Assembly: GCF_005937185.1 (NCBI RefSeq) | Contig: NZ_VCNI01000002.1 | Location: 62,001 to 126,000 of the forward strand | Direction of reading: 5' to 3' | Length of the DNA stretch: 64,000 nucleotides | Origin: Flagellimonas algicola | Lineage (GTDB): Bacteria > Bacteroidota > Bacteroidia > Flavobacteriales > Flavobacteriaceae | Shown: piece by piece, positions 26,976 through 35,516 of the stretch | Numbering within the stretch: the first letter of the stretch is position 1 | Layout: every line of letters begins with the position of its first letter | Position numbers and translations under genes: made by a program | The notes under the pieces: model-generated | Told to the model about the DNA's origin: nothing | Databases searched by the model: none | What the model saw: only the letters and a program-made list of their open reading frames with translations

Positions 26976-27599
26976 CTATTCCTCTTCCACTTGTTTGATA
27001 AAGACAGCCTCGGCACCATCATAATTATTTTCATCGACATCAGCACCATCTATGATCAGGGTATTTTCATCCTCCATGACAATGGTTATGGTTCTTTCTT
27101 CCATGGCTTCATCCGATAGGGTAAGTTGGTCGTCTTCCAGCGTCCAAGTTGCTGCCTCTTCATCCATCTCAGCAGGACAAGGTATTTCCAATCCACCAGA
27201 TCCGGCATTAATGGACAAGTGATCTACCTTGCTTTCAGAAACAGAAGATCCGTCATCGTTAAACGTCAAAGTGATAAGGTCACATTCGTTTTCTGTCAAG
27301 TATTCCAAGATTTGTTTGGCAAAGTTCAACTGATCATCATTCAGGGTTTCATCAAAACGCAAGTCGGACAAAAGCCATTCACCGACCAGATTATCATAGG
27401 AGACTACATTTTCAACATTGTCATCACTGGTATCATCATTGCTGGTATCGTCCGTGTCCGATTCATCATTTGTATCATCAGAGTCATCATCGGAACCTTG
27501 CTCCATATTTGGATCCAAATCGGCATCATCCGTACTGTCGGTAGAGCAGGAAAACACCAAGGCCAATGCCAAGAAAAGTAAAAGGTAAGTTCTTTTCAT
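26976..27599 (-). CDS. Lipocalin-like lipoprotein with Asp/Ser/Thr-rich tether
   Basis: A 207-residue lipoprotein: signal MKRTYLLLFLALALVFSC with Cys18, then a very acidic, repeat-like tether of D, S, T and N (about 19-65), then a small beta-rich domain beginning NLVGEWLLSDLRF. The LVGxW motif and the strand pattern match the bacterial lipocalin-like domains common in Bacteroidota. The frame is open to 27638, but the lipobox fixes the ATG at 27599. The acidic tether right after the lipid anchor may act as a surface-export signal plus spacer; this is inference. Ligand unknown. Confidence 0.75.
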   Translation of the reverse strand: MKRTYLLLFLALALVFSCSTDSTDDADLDPNMEQGSDDDSDDTNDESDTDDTSNDDTSDDNVENVVSYDNLVGEWLLSDLRFDETLNDDQLNFAKQILEYLTENECDLITLTFNDDGSSVSESKVDHLSINAGSGGLEIPCPAEMDEEAATWTLEDDQLTLSDEAMEERTITIVMEDENTLIIDGADVDENNYDGAEAVFIKQVEEE

Positions 27600-27673
27600 C
27601 GTATTTAGTTTGTGGGGTTTACATTGCAGATAACGCAAAATCCAATTAAATAGTACTGAAAAGCCCCATGGAA

Positions 27674-30325
27674 TCAGAGTACAAACCTATAGGTTGCCTT
27701 TAACAAAAAGATGTTTTGTGGTTTCTGACCGAAGATATTGTCTCCCAAACTTGGCAGCAGTCCTGCAGTGGGATCTCCGGATTGGGATACATCTTGGGAC
27801 CAGACCAGAAAAATCTCCGAACCTGGGATATACTCCCATCTAACCACCAGGTTAGAGCGGAATTGCACAAAAGAAAAATCAGGGTCATCAAAGGTAAAAT
27901 CCACATCCCCATCCAAATCATCATCCACAGAGAACACATCCTCCGAAAAGCTTAATTGCTCCGGGACGTAAGCCGTGAATCGGTCTTCAAAAGTCTTGGC
28001 ACTAGCATTGGAGATATGTTTGAAGTTGGAATAACGACCTCTGGAAATAAACGGTTGTCCCCAATATTGAATCGTTAAATTAGGGCTAATGTTGTAATTC
28101 AAACGAAGGGACATACTCAAAGTACGCTGATTGACCTCCCCGTTCAGATATCGAGCCGAGCCATTAACTTCATCAAAATTGTCAATGTACTGGAGTTTGT
28201 TATGGTTGATGCTCAAGGAGGGAAAGGCAGAAATACGCAGCGCATTGACAGGCTGATATACAAACCCCGCTTCTATCAAATAAAATTTTAAGGAGTTGTC
28301 CACTGTCTTTGTTCCTCGATGGAAGGCACTAAAGCGAAGCTTTTTTCTATTGTCCGTATTTATACTGTTCCAAAAACTTATCCACGGGGATGATCTTAGT
28401 CTTGGGCCGCCGCGTAAGGCAAAGTTGTCGTATTCGATGGGTGCATAATTGAATCCAATGTTGGTAAACCAATTGTTTTTCCAGTTTTGCCAACTGTTGG
28501 TATTGAACTGTAGGTAATTATGGTTCCCACCAAAATCCCAGGCCGTCCAGTGGTTGTAATTGATGCCCACCCTTCTAAAAGTGCTATCAGGTTTAAGGGT
28601 TTGATATCCAATCCAGGTATAGTGTCTGATATCGTCGGATTGACGTTGAAATCCAAGATCGTTTATTTCCAGTTCAGGAGATCGCCACGTACCTCCGGAT
28701 TCAAACTTCCAGTGCCCGTTTCCAACTTTTCCAATTTGAACATTTCCTCCAGTACCTGATAATGAAGTCCTTTCCGAGTCCAACGCCACATGATCCGCGT
28801 CTACTCGTTGAAATAAATGCGTAATGGATTCTTGGGTGTTTTGTATGGCCTCCTCACTTCCTTTAACATGACTAAATATCACATTGCCCTCCACATACCA
28901 ATCCCTATTGGCCCACTGATGTTTAAAATCCAATCCTCCCGTAAATGCGGATTTATGAAGAAAATCCAGATCCTGTGTAAGATTGTCCCGATTTGTTGCA
29001 GTGAAAATCCCGCCGATGTACGAATTTCTGTCATTAAAATCCTTTTGGAGTCGGCCCACAAAATAATTCGTCAATGGTTCAACCATTTCCCTACGCCCTT
29101 CCCCACTTTCATTTCTGATGGCAGCATATCTCTTTGCTGTCACACTTTCCAGGACCCCAATGGCCCAGCCATCCTTGGTTTTACCGCTAAATTTTGCGGC
29201 TCCAATAATGGGCGTCTTATCCGGTTGATCTATAAATTCATTATCCGCAATATCAATGGATCCTTGAGGACTCCTGCCTATTCTTCTGGAGTAAAATAGA
29301 TTATCAAATCCAAAGGTGTTGCCTGCTTCTGATTCTGACAACCTGAAATCAAATATGTTTTTGTTCTCAACGAAAAAAGGTCTTTGCTCCCTAAAAAAGA
29401 TTTGAAAACCGTCCAAGGCAATAGCTGATGGGTCGGCTTCCACTTGACCAAAGTCAGGATTTACAGTTAGATCCATGGTCAGGTCATTGGTCACGCCAAT
29501 CTTGGCATCCAGACCTACGGTGAATTCACTTTCGTTACCATCCCTAAAGGGATTTCCATCTTCTGCCTCATAGGTCTCACCACTGGTAACCGTGTAGGGT
29601 TGAATCTCCAATTGCTTTTGGGGCTCCATGTTCTTTAATCCATGTAGTTCCCCAAACTCACTGACCCAACCTGGCTGGTCTATGGGTTTTCGCTGCCAAA
29701 CGGAACGTTCTTCCGCCCTAAATATCCTTCGGGTGGATTGCAAGCCCCAAACTTGATTTTCGGAAGAACCGAATTTTAGTTGACTTAATGGAATTTTGAA
29801 CTCAGCTGTCCAGCCTTCGTCATCAATATTGGTTTTAGTATACCAAATGGGGTTCCAACTTTCATCCCAGTTGTTGCCGTTGTTAGAAACAAACTCGTCT
29901 CCCTTAACTCCAGATACACTTGTTGTAAATGAAAAAGCCGTACGCTTATCGTGATAACTATCAATATTGAACTCTATAAAATCGCCTTCAAAACCATCAC
30001 GGCGGGACATCCGCTTTACAATTTTATCCGGTTCAGAATCGTAGCAGCGCACTCCTATATATAGGTTCTTGTTATCATACACAATTTTAAACCTGGTTTG
30101 GTGGGTTGGTGCGGTATTCTCATCGGGCTGCAATTCAATATAATCTCCAGCCCATTCCACGAGATTCCAAACCGGGTCATCCAAACGACCATCAATAGCA
30201 GGTGGCTGTTCTTTTCCTATGGAAGTTGTAACATAAATCTTCTTGGGAACTACGGCTGTTGAGTCCTGTGCTTTTAGATGAGAGCCAAAGAAAAGCAAAG
30301 GCACTAGGATGATTAGTCTGGACAC
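27674..30325 (-). CDS. DUF5916 outer-membrane protein with CBM9-like domain
   Basis: An 883-residue exported protein starting at a GTG (30325) that directly precedes a clear signal peptide (SRLIILVPLLFFGSHLKAQ). Residues about 35-230 form a CBM9-like domain (PAIDGRLDDPVWN, ENLYIGVRCYDSEP-like stretch, GWTAEFKIPLSQL). The rest is DUF5916: RPFFVENKNIFDF, IGRSPQG, PIIGAAKFSGKT, and many amphipathic strands with alternating aromatic residues up to the C-terminal KATYRFVL, as expected of a beta barrel. Function of the family is not established; a carbohydrate- or peptide-related outer membrane role is often assumed. Single gene, no operon partner apparent. Confidence 0.85.
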   Translation of the reverse strand: MSRLIILVPLLFFGSHLKAQDSTAVVPKKIYVTTSIGKEQPPAIDGRLDDPVWNLVEWAGDYIELQPDENTAPTHQTRFKIVYDNKNLYIGVRCYDSEPDKIVKRMSRRDGFEGDFIEFNIDSYHDKRTAFSFTTSVSGVKGDEFVSNNGNNWDESWNPIWYTKTNIDDEGWTAEFKIPLSQLKFGSSENQVWGLQSTRRIFRAEERSVWQRKPIDQPGWVSEFGELHGLKNMEPQKQLEIQPYTVTSGETYEAEDGNPFRDGNESEFTVGLDAKIGVTNDLTMDLTVNPDFGQVEADPSAIALDGFQIFFREQRPFFVENKNIFDFRLSESEAGNTFGFDNLFYSRRIGRSPQGSIDIADNEFIDQPDKTPIIGAAKFSGKTKDGWAIGVLESVTAKRYAAIRNESGEGRREMVEPLTNYFVGRLQKDFNDRNSYIGGIFTATNRDNLTQDLDFLHKSAFTGGLDFKHQWANRDWYVEGNVIFSHVKGSEEAIQNTQESITHLFQRVDADHVALDSERTSLSGTGGNVQIGKVGNGHWKFESGGTWRSPELEINDLGFQRQSDDIRHYTWIGYQTLKPDSTFRRVGINYNHWTAWDFGGNHNYLQFNTNSWQNWKNNWFTNIGFNYAPIEYDNFALRGGPRLRSSPWISFWNSINTDNRKKLRFSAFHRGTKTVDNSLKFYLIEAGFVYQPVNALRISAFPSLSINHNKLQYIDNFDEVNGSARYLNGEVNQRTLSMSLRLNYNISPNLTIQYWGQPFISRGRYSNFKHISNASAKTFEDRFTAYVPEQLSFSEDVFSVDDDLDGDVDFTFDDPDFSFVQFRSNLVVRWEYIPGSEIFLVWSQDVSQSGDPTAGLLPSLGDNIFGQKPQNIFLLKATYRFVL

Positions 30326-30496
30326 TTTGAATGTTTTTTGATTGATTTGCTACCTTAAAGACCAGCAAATTTTGGAACAGTTACAGTGACCTTGAATATT
30401 TGGATGATTTTAACAAAAAGTAGCTTAGTTTTGTCCCTTCCAAAGCAACCATTTTAGTATTGAAACAAAAAGTCAAAAATATTCCCAATCAACCAT

Positions 30497-30526
30497 TTGT
30501 AATTCAATCTAATAATTGTACATTTG
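30497..30526 (+). promoter_or_regulatory. Promoter of rplM-rpsI
   Basis: TTG (30497-30499), 19 bases, then TACATTTG (30519-30526): a full flavobacterial consensus. The leader to the GTG at 30573 is about 40 nt. Confidence 0.7.
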
Positions 30527-30572
30527 CAGCCCGTAATTCGGGATAGGTTTTTAAATCACTAATATTCTAGAA

Positions 30573-31028
30573 GTGGACACATTAAGTTATAAGACTATTT
30601 CTGCCAATAAATCTACCGTTGACAAACAATGGTTATTGGTTGATGCTGAGGGAGAGACATTAGGTAGATTGTCATCTGTAGTAGCCAAGTTGCTAAGAGG
30701 AAAACACAAGCCAAACTTTACCCCCCATGTAGATTGTGGCGATAACATCGTTGTGATCAATGCTGAAAAAATTAACTTGAGCGGAAACAAATGGGCAGAC
30801 AAAGAGTATCAAAGATACACTGGATACCCCGGAGGACAGCGTTCCACTACTGCACAAGAAATATTGGAAAAGCATCCGGAAAGACTTATTGAAAAGTCCG
30901 TTAAGGGAATGTTGCCCAAAAACAGATTGGGAGCTGATCTGTTCAGGAACCTTAAAGTATACGCCGGTGCGGAGCATGGTCAAGAGGCACAAAAGCCAAA
31001 AGCAATAAACTTAAACGACTACAAATAA
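30573..31028 (+). CDS. rplM: 50S ribosomal protein L13
   Basis: A 151-residue ribosomal protein of the large subunit. The frame has no ATG near the N-terminus; it starts with GTG at 30573, giving [16 protein letters not shown], the usual N-terminus of L13 in this group. [33 protein letters not shown] and MLPKNRLG are family motifs. The stop overlaps the ATG of rpsI by one base (TAATG), so the two are translationally coupled. Confidence 0.98.
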   Translation: MDTLSYKTISANKSTVDKQWLLVDAEGETLGRLSSVVAKLLRGKHKPNFTPHVDCGDNIVVINAEKINLSGNKWADKEYQRYTGYPGGQRSTTAQEILEKHPERLIEKSVKGMLPKNRLGADLFRNLKVYAGAEHGQEAQKPKAINLNDYK

Positions 31029-31414
31029 TGGAAGTGGTTCATAAGATCGGTAGAAGAAAAACTGCTGTAGCAAGAGTATATGTTTCCGAAGGAAAAGGAA
31101 ACATCACCATAAACAAAAAGGAATTAAAGGATTACTTTACCACTGCTCCATTGCAATACAAAGTAAAACAACCTTTTGCCTTGACCGAAACTGAAGATAC
31201 TTACGATGTTAAGGTAAATGTTTACGGTGGAGGAATCACTGGACAGGCGGAAGCTGTTCGTTTGGCATTGTCCAGAGCTTTGTGCGAAATAAATGAAGAG
31301 AACAGAACCGTTCTTAAGCCCGAAGGTTTGTTGACCAGGGACCCAAGAATGGTGGAAAGGAAGAAATTCGGTCAGAAGAAAGCCCGTAAGAAATTCCAGT
31401 TCTCCAAACGTTAG
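31028..31414 (+). CDS. rpsI: 30S ribosomal protein S9
   Basis: A 128-residue ribosomal protein: HKIGRRKTAVARVYVSEG at the start, GGGITGQAEAVRLALSRAL, and the conserved basic C-terminus RDPRMVERKKFGQKKARKKFQFSKR-type tail that reaches the P-site tRNA. It is coupled to rplM through TAATG and followed by an intrinsic terminator. Confidence 0.98.
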   Translation: MEVVHKIGRRKTAVARVYVSEGKGNITINKKELKDYFTTAPLQYKVKQPFALTETEDTYDVKVNVYGGGITGQAEAVRLALSRALCEINEENRTVLKPEGLLTRDPRMVERKKFGQKKARKKFQFSKR

Positions 31415-31456
31415 GATTTTCGGTGCATTTGCACCACATATTATAAGTTCATTGAA

Positions 31457-31486
31457 AACCCTGATGCATTTCAGGGTTATATTTTT
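31457..31486 (+). terminator. Terminator of rplM-rpsI
   Basis: A perfect 8-bp stem AACCCTGA (31457-31464) / TCAGGGTT (31471-31478) with loop TGCATT, followed by ATATTTTT. Confidence 0.75.
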
Positions 31487-31501
31487 AACCAAGTTGTCGT
31501 T

Positions 31502-31575
31502 GTTCCAAAAAGGAAAAAACGAACTTTTTGGAATTTAGTTTAGCATCTAAATGGGTTGGGCGCGCAGTATGCAAC
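31502..31575 (+). promoter_or_regulatory. Structured leader upstream of rpsB-tsf
   Basis: Two stem-loops can form just before rpsB. TTCCAAAAAG (31502-31511) pairs perfectly with CTTTTTGGAA (31523-31532). GGTTG (31553-31557) pairs with CAACC (31571-31575) around a GC-rich loop. S2 leaders that S2 itself represses are known in several phyla, so autoregulation is plausible; no sequence match to a known class can be claimed here. Confidence 0.45.
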
Positions 31576-31622
31576 CACCAATCCATTGCTACTACAACGG
31601 AACGTAAACTAAGTACAGAAAA

Positions 31623-32777
31623 ATGGCAAGTAACGTCGAAGTTAAAGACTTATTGGAAGCAGGTGTGCACTTTGGACACCTAACCCGAAAGTGGAACCCA
31701 AACATGTCTCCTTACATCTATATGGAGCGTAACGGGATTCACGTAATCAATCTCTACAAAACAGTAGCTAAGCTTGATGAGGCTAACGAGGCCCTCAAGA
31801 AAATTGCTGCCTCCGGTAGAAAAATTCTTTTTGTAGCCACAAAAAAACAAGCAAAGGATATTGTCGCGGACAAAGTATCCAAAATCAACATGCCCTACAT
31901 CACTGAAAGATGGCCAGGTGGTATGTTGACCAATTTCGTAACCATTCGTAAGGCGGTTAAGAAAATGGCGGCCATTGACCGCATGAAAAAAGACGGAACT
32001 TTTAACACACTTTCCAAAAAAGAAAGATTGCAAGTAGACCGTCTTAGAGCAAAATTGGAGAAAAACTTGGGTTCCATTGCTGATATGACCCGACTGCCCG
32101 GTGCAATTTTCATCGTGGATACCATGAGAGAACATATCGCAGTTAAAGAGGCCCAAAAGTTAAACATTCCAATCTTTGCAATTGTAGATACCAACTCCGA
32201 CCCAAGACCCATTGACTATGTAATTCCTGCCAATGATGATGCTGGAAAGTCTATAGAAGTAATCATGGGACAGGTAACGGATGCAGTTGCCGAAGGATTG
32301 GCAGAACGCAAAAACGACAAAGAGGAAAAAGAAGCCCCTGCCGCCAAGGAAGCACCAGCTAAAGAAGAAGCGCCAGCAAAAGCAGAGAAAGTAGAGAAAG
32401 CAGCTGAGCCGGTAAAAGAGGAAAAGCCTGCTGTTGAGGCCAAAAAAGAAGAGCCTAAGGTAGAGAAAGTTGAAAAAGAAGAAGCCAAAGAGGAGCCAAA
32501 ACCGGCAAAGGCCAAAGCTGCCAAGGCTGATGACTTGACCAAAATAGAAGGTGCTGGACCCAAAGCTGCAGAAGCTCTTGTGAATAGTGGCATTGACACC
32601 TATGCAAAATTGGCGAAAGCGGATCCTGAGAAAATCAAGGAAATCCTAACGGAAGCCAGCTCAAGAATGGCACATTTGGATCCAACTTCTTGGCCAAAGC
32701 AAGCTCAAATGGCTGCTGATGGCAAGTGGGATGAGCTAAAGGAATGGCAAGATAACGCTAAAGGAGGCGTAGAATAA
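31623..32777 (+). CDS. rpsB: 30S ribosomal protein S2 with C-terminal helix-hairpin-helix extension
   Basis: A 384-residue protein. Residues 1-230 are a normal S2 (LLEAGVHFGHLTRKWNP, ILFVATKKQA, YITERWPGGMLTNF, RLPGAIFIVDT, IPIFAIVDTNSDP). A run of Lys/Glu/Ala/Pro (about 236-300) follows, then an ~80-residue domain starting DDLTKIEGAGPKAAEALVNS and containing TWPKQA-type and KWDEL segments. The IEGxGPKxAEALxxxGIxT pattern is a helix-hairpin-helix nucleic-acid-binding motif. I know the same domain as a C-terminal extension of L21 in Bacteroidota; here it is on S2. Standard S2 is about 240-250 residues. It is upstream of tsf, the usual order. Confidence 0.97.
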   Translation: MASNVEVKDLLEAGVHFGHLTRKWNPNMSPYIYMERNGIHVINLYKTVAKLDEANEALKKIAASGRKILFVATKKQAKDIVADKVSKINMPYITERWPGGMLTNFVTIRKAVKKMAAIDRMKKDGTFNTLSKKERLQVDRLRAKLEKNLGSIADMTRLPGAIFIVDTMREHIAVKEAQKLNIPIFAIVDTNSDPRPIDYVIPANDDAGKSIEVIMGQVTDAVAEGLAERKNDKEEKEAPAAKEAPAKEEAPAKAEKVEKAAEPVKEEKPAVEAKKEEPKVEKVEKEEAKEEPKPAKAKAAKADDLTKIEGAGPKAAEALVNSGIDTYAKLAKADPEKIKEILTEASSRMAHLDPTSWPKQAQMAADGKWDELKEWQDNAKGGVE

Positions 32778-32798
32778 TCAATTGATAACATTAGGCTA

Positions 32799-32867
32799 AA
32801 ACAAAACACGCAGCATTGTGTTTGTTTTACATAAATTTTAAAAAAGATTTCCGCTTTTGCGGGAAAG
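32799..32867 (+). promoter_or_regulatory. Two hairpins between rpsB and tsf
   Basis: First hairpin: AAAACAAAACAC (32799-32810) with GTGTTTGTTTT (32819-32829), 11 pairs and one bulged A. Second: TTTCCGC (32849-32855) with GCGGGAAA (32860-32867), ending 16 bp before the tsf ATG. They may cause partial termination or RNA processing that sets S2 and EF-Ts levels separately. Confidence 0.5.
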
Positions 32868-32883
32868 ACTAAAAATTCAAATT

Positions 32884-33708
32884 ATGGCAAAGATTACCGC
32901 CGCAGAAGTAAATAAACTAAGAAAGACCACCGGAGCTGGGATGATGGATTGCAAAAATGCTTTGGTTGAAGCTGATGGTGATTTTGATAAGGCAATTGAA
33001 ATCCTTCGTAAAAAAGGACAAAAAGTAGCTGCCAAAAGAGCGGACAGGGATTCCTCTGAAGGAGCTGCTATCGCAAAAGTAAATGCAGATAGCTCTACTG
33101 GAGTGATTATTTCCTTGAACTGTGAGACCGATTTTGTGGCCAAGAACGAAACCTTTGTTACCCTTGCCAACGATCTAGCTGATTTGGCTCTTGGGTTTGA
33201 CAACAAAGATGCTTTCCTAGCCGCTCCGTTTAACGGAATGACCGTTGCTGAAAAATTGACAGAGCAAACTGGTGTGATTGGTGAGAAAATCGAGATTGGG
33301 AGCTTTGAGAAATTGGATGCCCCATTCGTTGGATCTTACATCCACGCTGGTAACAAAATTGCAACATTGGTTGGTTTGTCCGCATCTGTTGATGGTGCCG
33401 CAGAAGCTGCAAAGGATGTTGCCATGCAGGCTGCAGCAATGAACCCTGTTGCCCTCAACGAGGAAGGTGTAGATCAATCTGTTATCGATAAGGAAATAGA
33501 GATTGCCAAAGATCAATTGCGTCAAGAAGGAAAGCCAGAAGCCATGTTGGAAAATATTGCCAAAGGAAAACTAAAGCGTTTCTTTAAAGACAACACCTTG
33601 GTTAACCAAGCCTTTATCAAGGATAGCAAACAAAGTGTTTCACAATATGTTAAATCCGTGGATGCCAATTTGGAGGTAACCGGATTCGAAAGAGTAGCTT
33701 TAGGATAA
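32884..33708 (+). CDS. tsf: Elongation factor Ts
   Basis: A 274-residue nucleotide exchange factor for EF-Tu. The N-terminal UBA-like domain has ITAAEVNKLRKTTGAGMMDC and KNALVEADGDFDKAIEILRKKG, followed by the core with ETDFVAKNE and the C-terminal dimerisation region (DNTLVNQAFIKDSKQSV). An upstream extension of the frame to 32857 exists, but MAKITAAEV is the standard start. It follows rpsB and ends in a strong terminator. Confidence 0.99.
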   Translation: MAKITAAEVNKLRKTTGAGMMDCKNALVEADGDFDKAIEILRKKGQKVAAKRADRDSSEGAAIAKVNADSSTGVIISLNCETDFVAKNETFVTLANDLADLALGFDNKDAFLAAPFNGMTVAEKLTEQTGVIGEKIEIGSFEKLDAPFVGSYIHAGNKIATLVGLSASVDGAAEAAKDVAMQAAAMNPVALNEEGVDQSVIDKEIEIAKDQLRQEGKPEAMLENIAKGKLKRFFKDNTLVNQAFIKDSKQSVSQYVKSVDANLEVTGFERVALG

Positions 33709-33730
33709 AACCCTAAACCATAAAAGAAAA

Positions 33731-33756
33731 ACGCTCCCAATTGGGAGCGTTTTTTG
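33731..33756. terminator. Bidirectional terminator after tsf
   Basis: Perfect 8-bp stem ACGCTCCC (33731-33738) / GGGAGCGT (33743-33750) with loop AATT, T run on the right and A run on the left. It serves tsf and probably also the DUF4097 operon that ends at 33775. Confidence 0.88.
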
Positions 33757-33774
33757 TTTGTGCAAAGGGCTATT

Positions 33775-34590
33775 TTATTTCGATTTTATCAATATATCTC
33801 CATTAAAGGTTTTGAACAGCATTTCCGGACCTCCTCCATTTATGGTGCCCCTGACCCATTGTTCAATCTTCACTTTATAGGTTCCAGAGGAAGAATTCTG
33901 GTTGACCTCAGGTTGGTTGGCAGCAACCTTCAAATCAAAATCCGTATAAATATCCCCCATGTCCGTCTTAGCCTTCACATCAGCCTTAAGACTGTTGGGA
34001 AAGGTAATGTCCAAATCTCCATTTAGGCTACTAAAAGCCATGTTGGCATCTTGGGTAATGCTCTGAAAATCCACCTTTACATCCCCGTTTACCGTATCTG
34101 CAGTAGCAGAACCACTGACACCTTCCAAGGTGATTTCTCCGTTAACATTGGTTATTTCCATTTCACCACTGATTCCTTTCACGCTAATATCACCATCATT
34201 GACTGTGGAGAGTTTAACCGAAAAGTCCTTGGGCACCTTTACCTGAAGGTGGGTCGCCTTGTTCCATTGCTCATTGATCACATGCACCACATTATCTTTT
34301 TCTTCGGCTCCAATGTTCAATGATGAACTTTTAATTCTTTTCAGACCCTTCTTTTCCCTGTGCCCATCGTCATGATCATGCTCCCCTCCAAAAGAAGCCT
34401 TGATCACCACTTCTTTACCGTCATAAGCTTCAACGGAAATGGAACCCGATATTTGGTCAATAACCAGTTTTCCGGCACTTTGCGGATTACTCAATGGCAC
34501 CGTGAACAAATCAATACTATTTTCTTGTGCGGTACCCTCAACAATAAAAACGGCAACGGCCAGTAGTACTAATGCTTTTATATTTTTCAT
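33775..34590 (-). CDS. Exported DUF4097 beta-repeat protein (His/Asp-rich loop)
   Basis: A 271-residue protein with a signal peptide (about 1-22, ending EGTAQ) and a repetitive beta-strand architecture: KLVIDQISGSISVEAYDG, LSTVNDGDISVKGISGE, ITNVNGEITLEGVSG, TVNGDVKVDF, SSLNGDLDITFP, KTDMGDIYTDFD, KTFNGDILIKSK. The recurring NGD-I/V turn is typical of DUF4097, which forms a beta helix or stack. A loop at 69-80 is rich in His and Asp (H71, H73, H77), possibly metal-binding. It is the last gene of a sigma factor operon and lies 3 bp from the previous gene. Function unknown. Confidence 0.82.
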   Translation of the reverse strand: MKNIKALVLLAVAVFIVEGTAQENSIDLFTVPLSNPQSAGKLVIDQISGSISVEAYDGKEVVIKASFGGEHDHDDGHREKKGLKRIKSSSLNIGAEEKDNVVHVINEQWNKATHLQVKVPKDFSVKLSTVNDGDISVKGISGEMEITNVNGEITLEGVSGSATADTVNGDVKVDFQSITQDANMAFSSLNGDLDITFPNSLKADVKAKTDMGDIYTDFDLKVAANQPEVNQNSSSGTYKVKIEQWVRGTINGGGPEMLFKTFNGDILIKSK

Positions 34591-34593
34591 GAC

Positions 34594-35460
34594 TTACATT
34601 TTTTTGATGAATACATTTCCATTTAAAGTTTCGAAATCGTGGTCTACCAACCCAGAACCTATTTGTACCACAGGTTTAGCTTCAAACCTATATTTGGGCT
34701 TATTCCCCTTTTCCATGGTCTTATCCGTTTTCATAAACTGCCTGTTCACATCAAAATCGGTATATAGCTCCCCATTCATACTTTTAAATGAAATGGAAGC
34801 GGACAATGCCTTTTGATACGAAATGGTTATATCCCCATTTAAGGAATAATAGGTTGAGGCGTTCTTAGGGTTAGCGGCATAGGATATGTTGACATCCCCA
34901 TTGATACAATGTACTTTTGTGGTTCCTGTAATGTCGGTAAGGGTAATGCCTCCGTTGATATTCTCTGCGCGTACAACATCTCCCCGTGTGTTCTTAACGG
35001 TCACCTCTCCATCATTGACGGTACTTACATTGACGTGAATTTTGTTGGGCACTTTTATTTTAAAATTCAAGATATGCCCATAAGCAGGTTCATCGTGGTT
35101 GTTGCACCAATTGAATCTTAAGTTTTCCCCATCAAAATCCGCATAGGGAGCATCTGGATACAGAACTATTTGATTGACCTTCTCAATGATCCCTAGATTC
35201 AACTCTTGCTTTCCCAAGTCCAAATCCGCTTGGTTCTTTGCTGAAATGATTTTCTCCACCTCCACAACAACTTGGGTGCCGTCATAACCTTCAACAGTAA
35301 TGTCTCCAAAGACATTCTTTACAATCAGTGTATGATCGGATTGGTTGGAAAAGGCTATTTCCTTCTTGATCATTTCCCTAAACTCCTTCTTTTGGGCATG
35401 TAACCCGGGCAAGGTCATTAACATGCTAAGACTTGCCATAAAAATTAATTGTTTCATCAT
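34594..35460 (-). CDS. Exported DUF4097 beta-repeat protein
   Basis: A 288-residue paralogue of the downstream gene, also with a signal peptide (ending GLHAQ). Repeats are again visible: HTLIVKNVFGDITVEGYDG, VSTVNDGEVTVKNTRGD, AENINGGITLTDITG, CINGDVNISYA, YSLNGDITISYQ, KSMNGELYTDFD, ETLNGNVFIKK. It lacks the His/Asp-rich loop of its neighbour. Either of two adjacent ATGs (35460 or 35457) could start it. Third gene of the ECF sigma operon. The product is probably a periplasmic or surface protein under sigma control; its role is unknown. Confidence 0.82.
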   Translation of the reverse strand: MMKQLIFMASLSMLMTLPGLHAQKKEFREMIKKEIAFSNQSDHTLIVKNVFGDITVEGYDGTQVVVEVEKIISAKNQADLDLGKQELNLGIIEKVNQIVLYPDAPYADFDGENLRFNWCNNHDEPAYGHILNFKIKVPNKIHVNVSTVNDGEVTVKNTRGDVVRAENINGGITLTDITGTTKVHCINGDVNISYAANPKNASTYYSLNGDITISYQKALSASISFKSMNGELYTDFDVNRQFMKTDKTMEKGNKPKYRFEAKPVVQIGSGLVDHDFETLNGNVFIKKM

Positions 35461-35516
35461 TTTTTAATTTGACTGTTCGTGATTTGATTTTGCCTCAAGG
35501 GCGATTGATAAATAAA

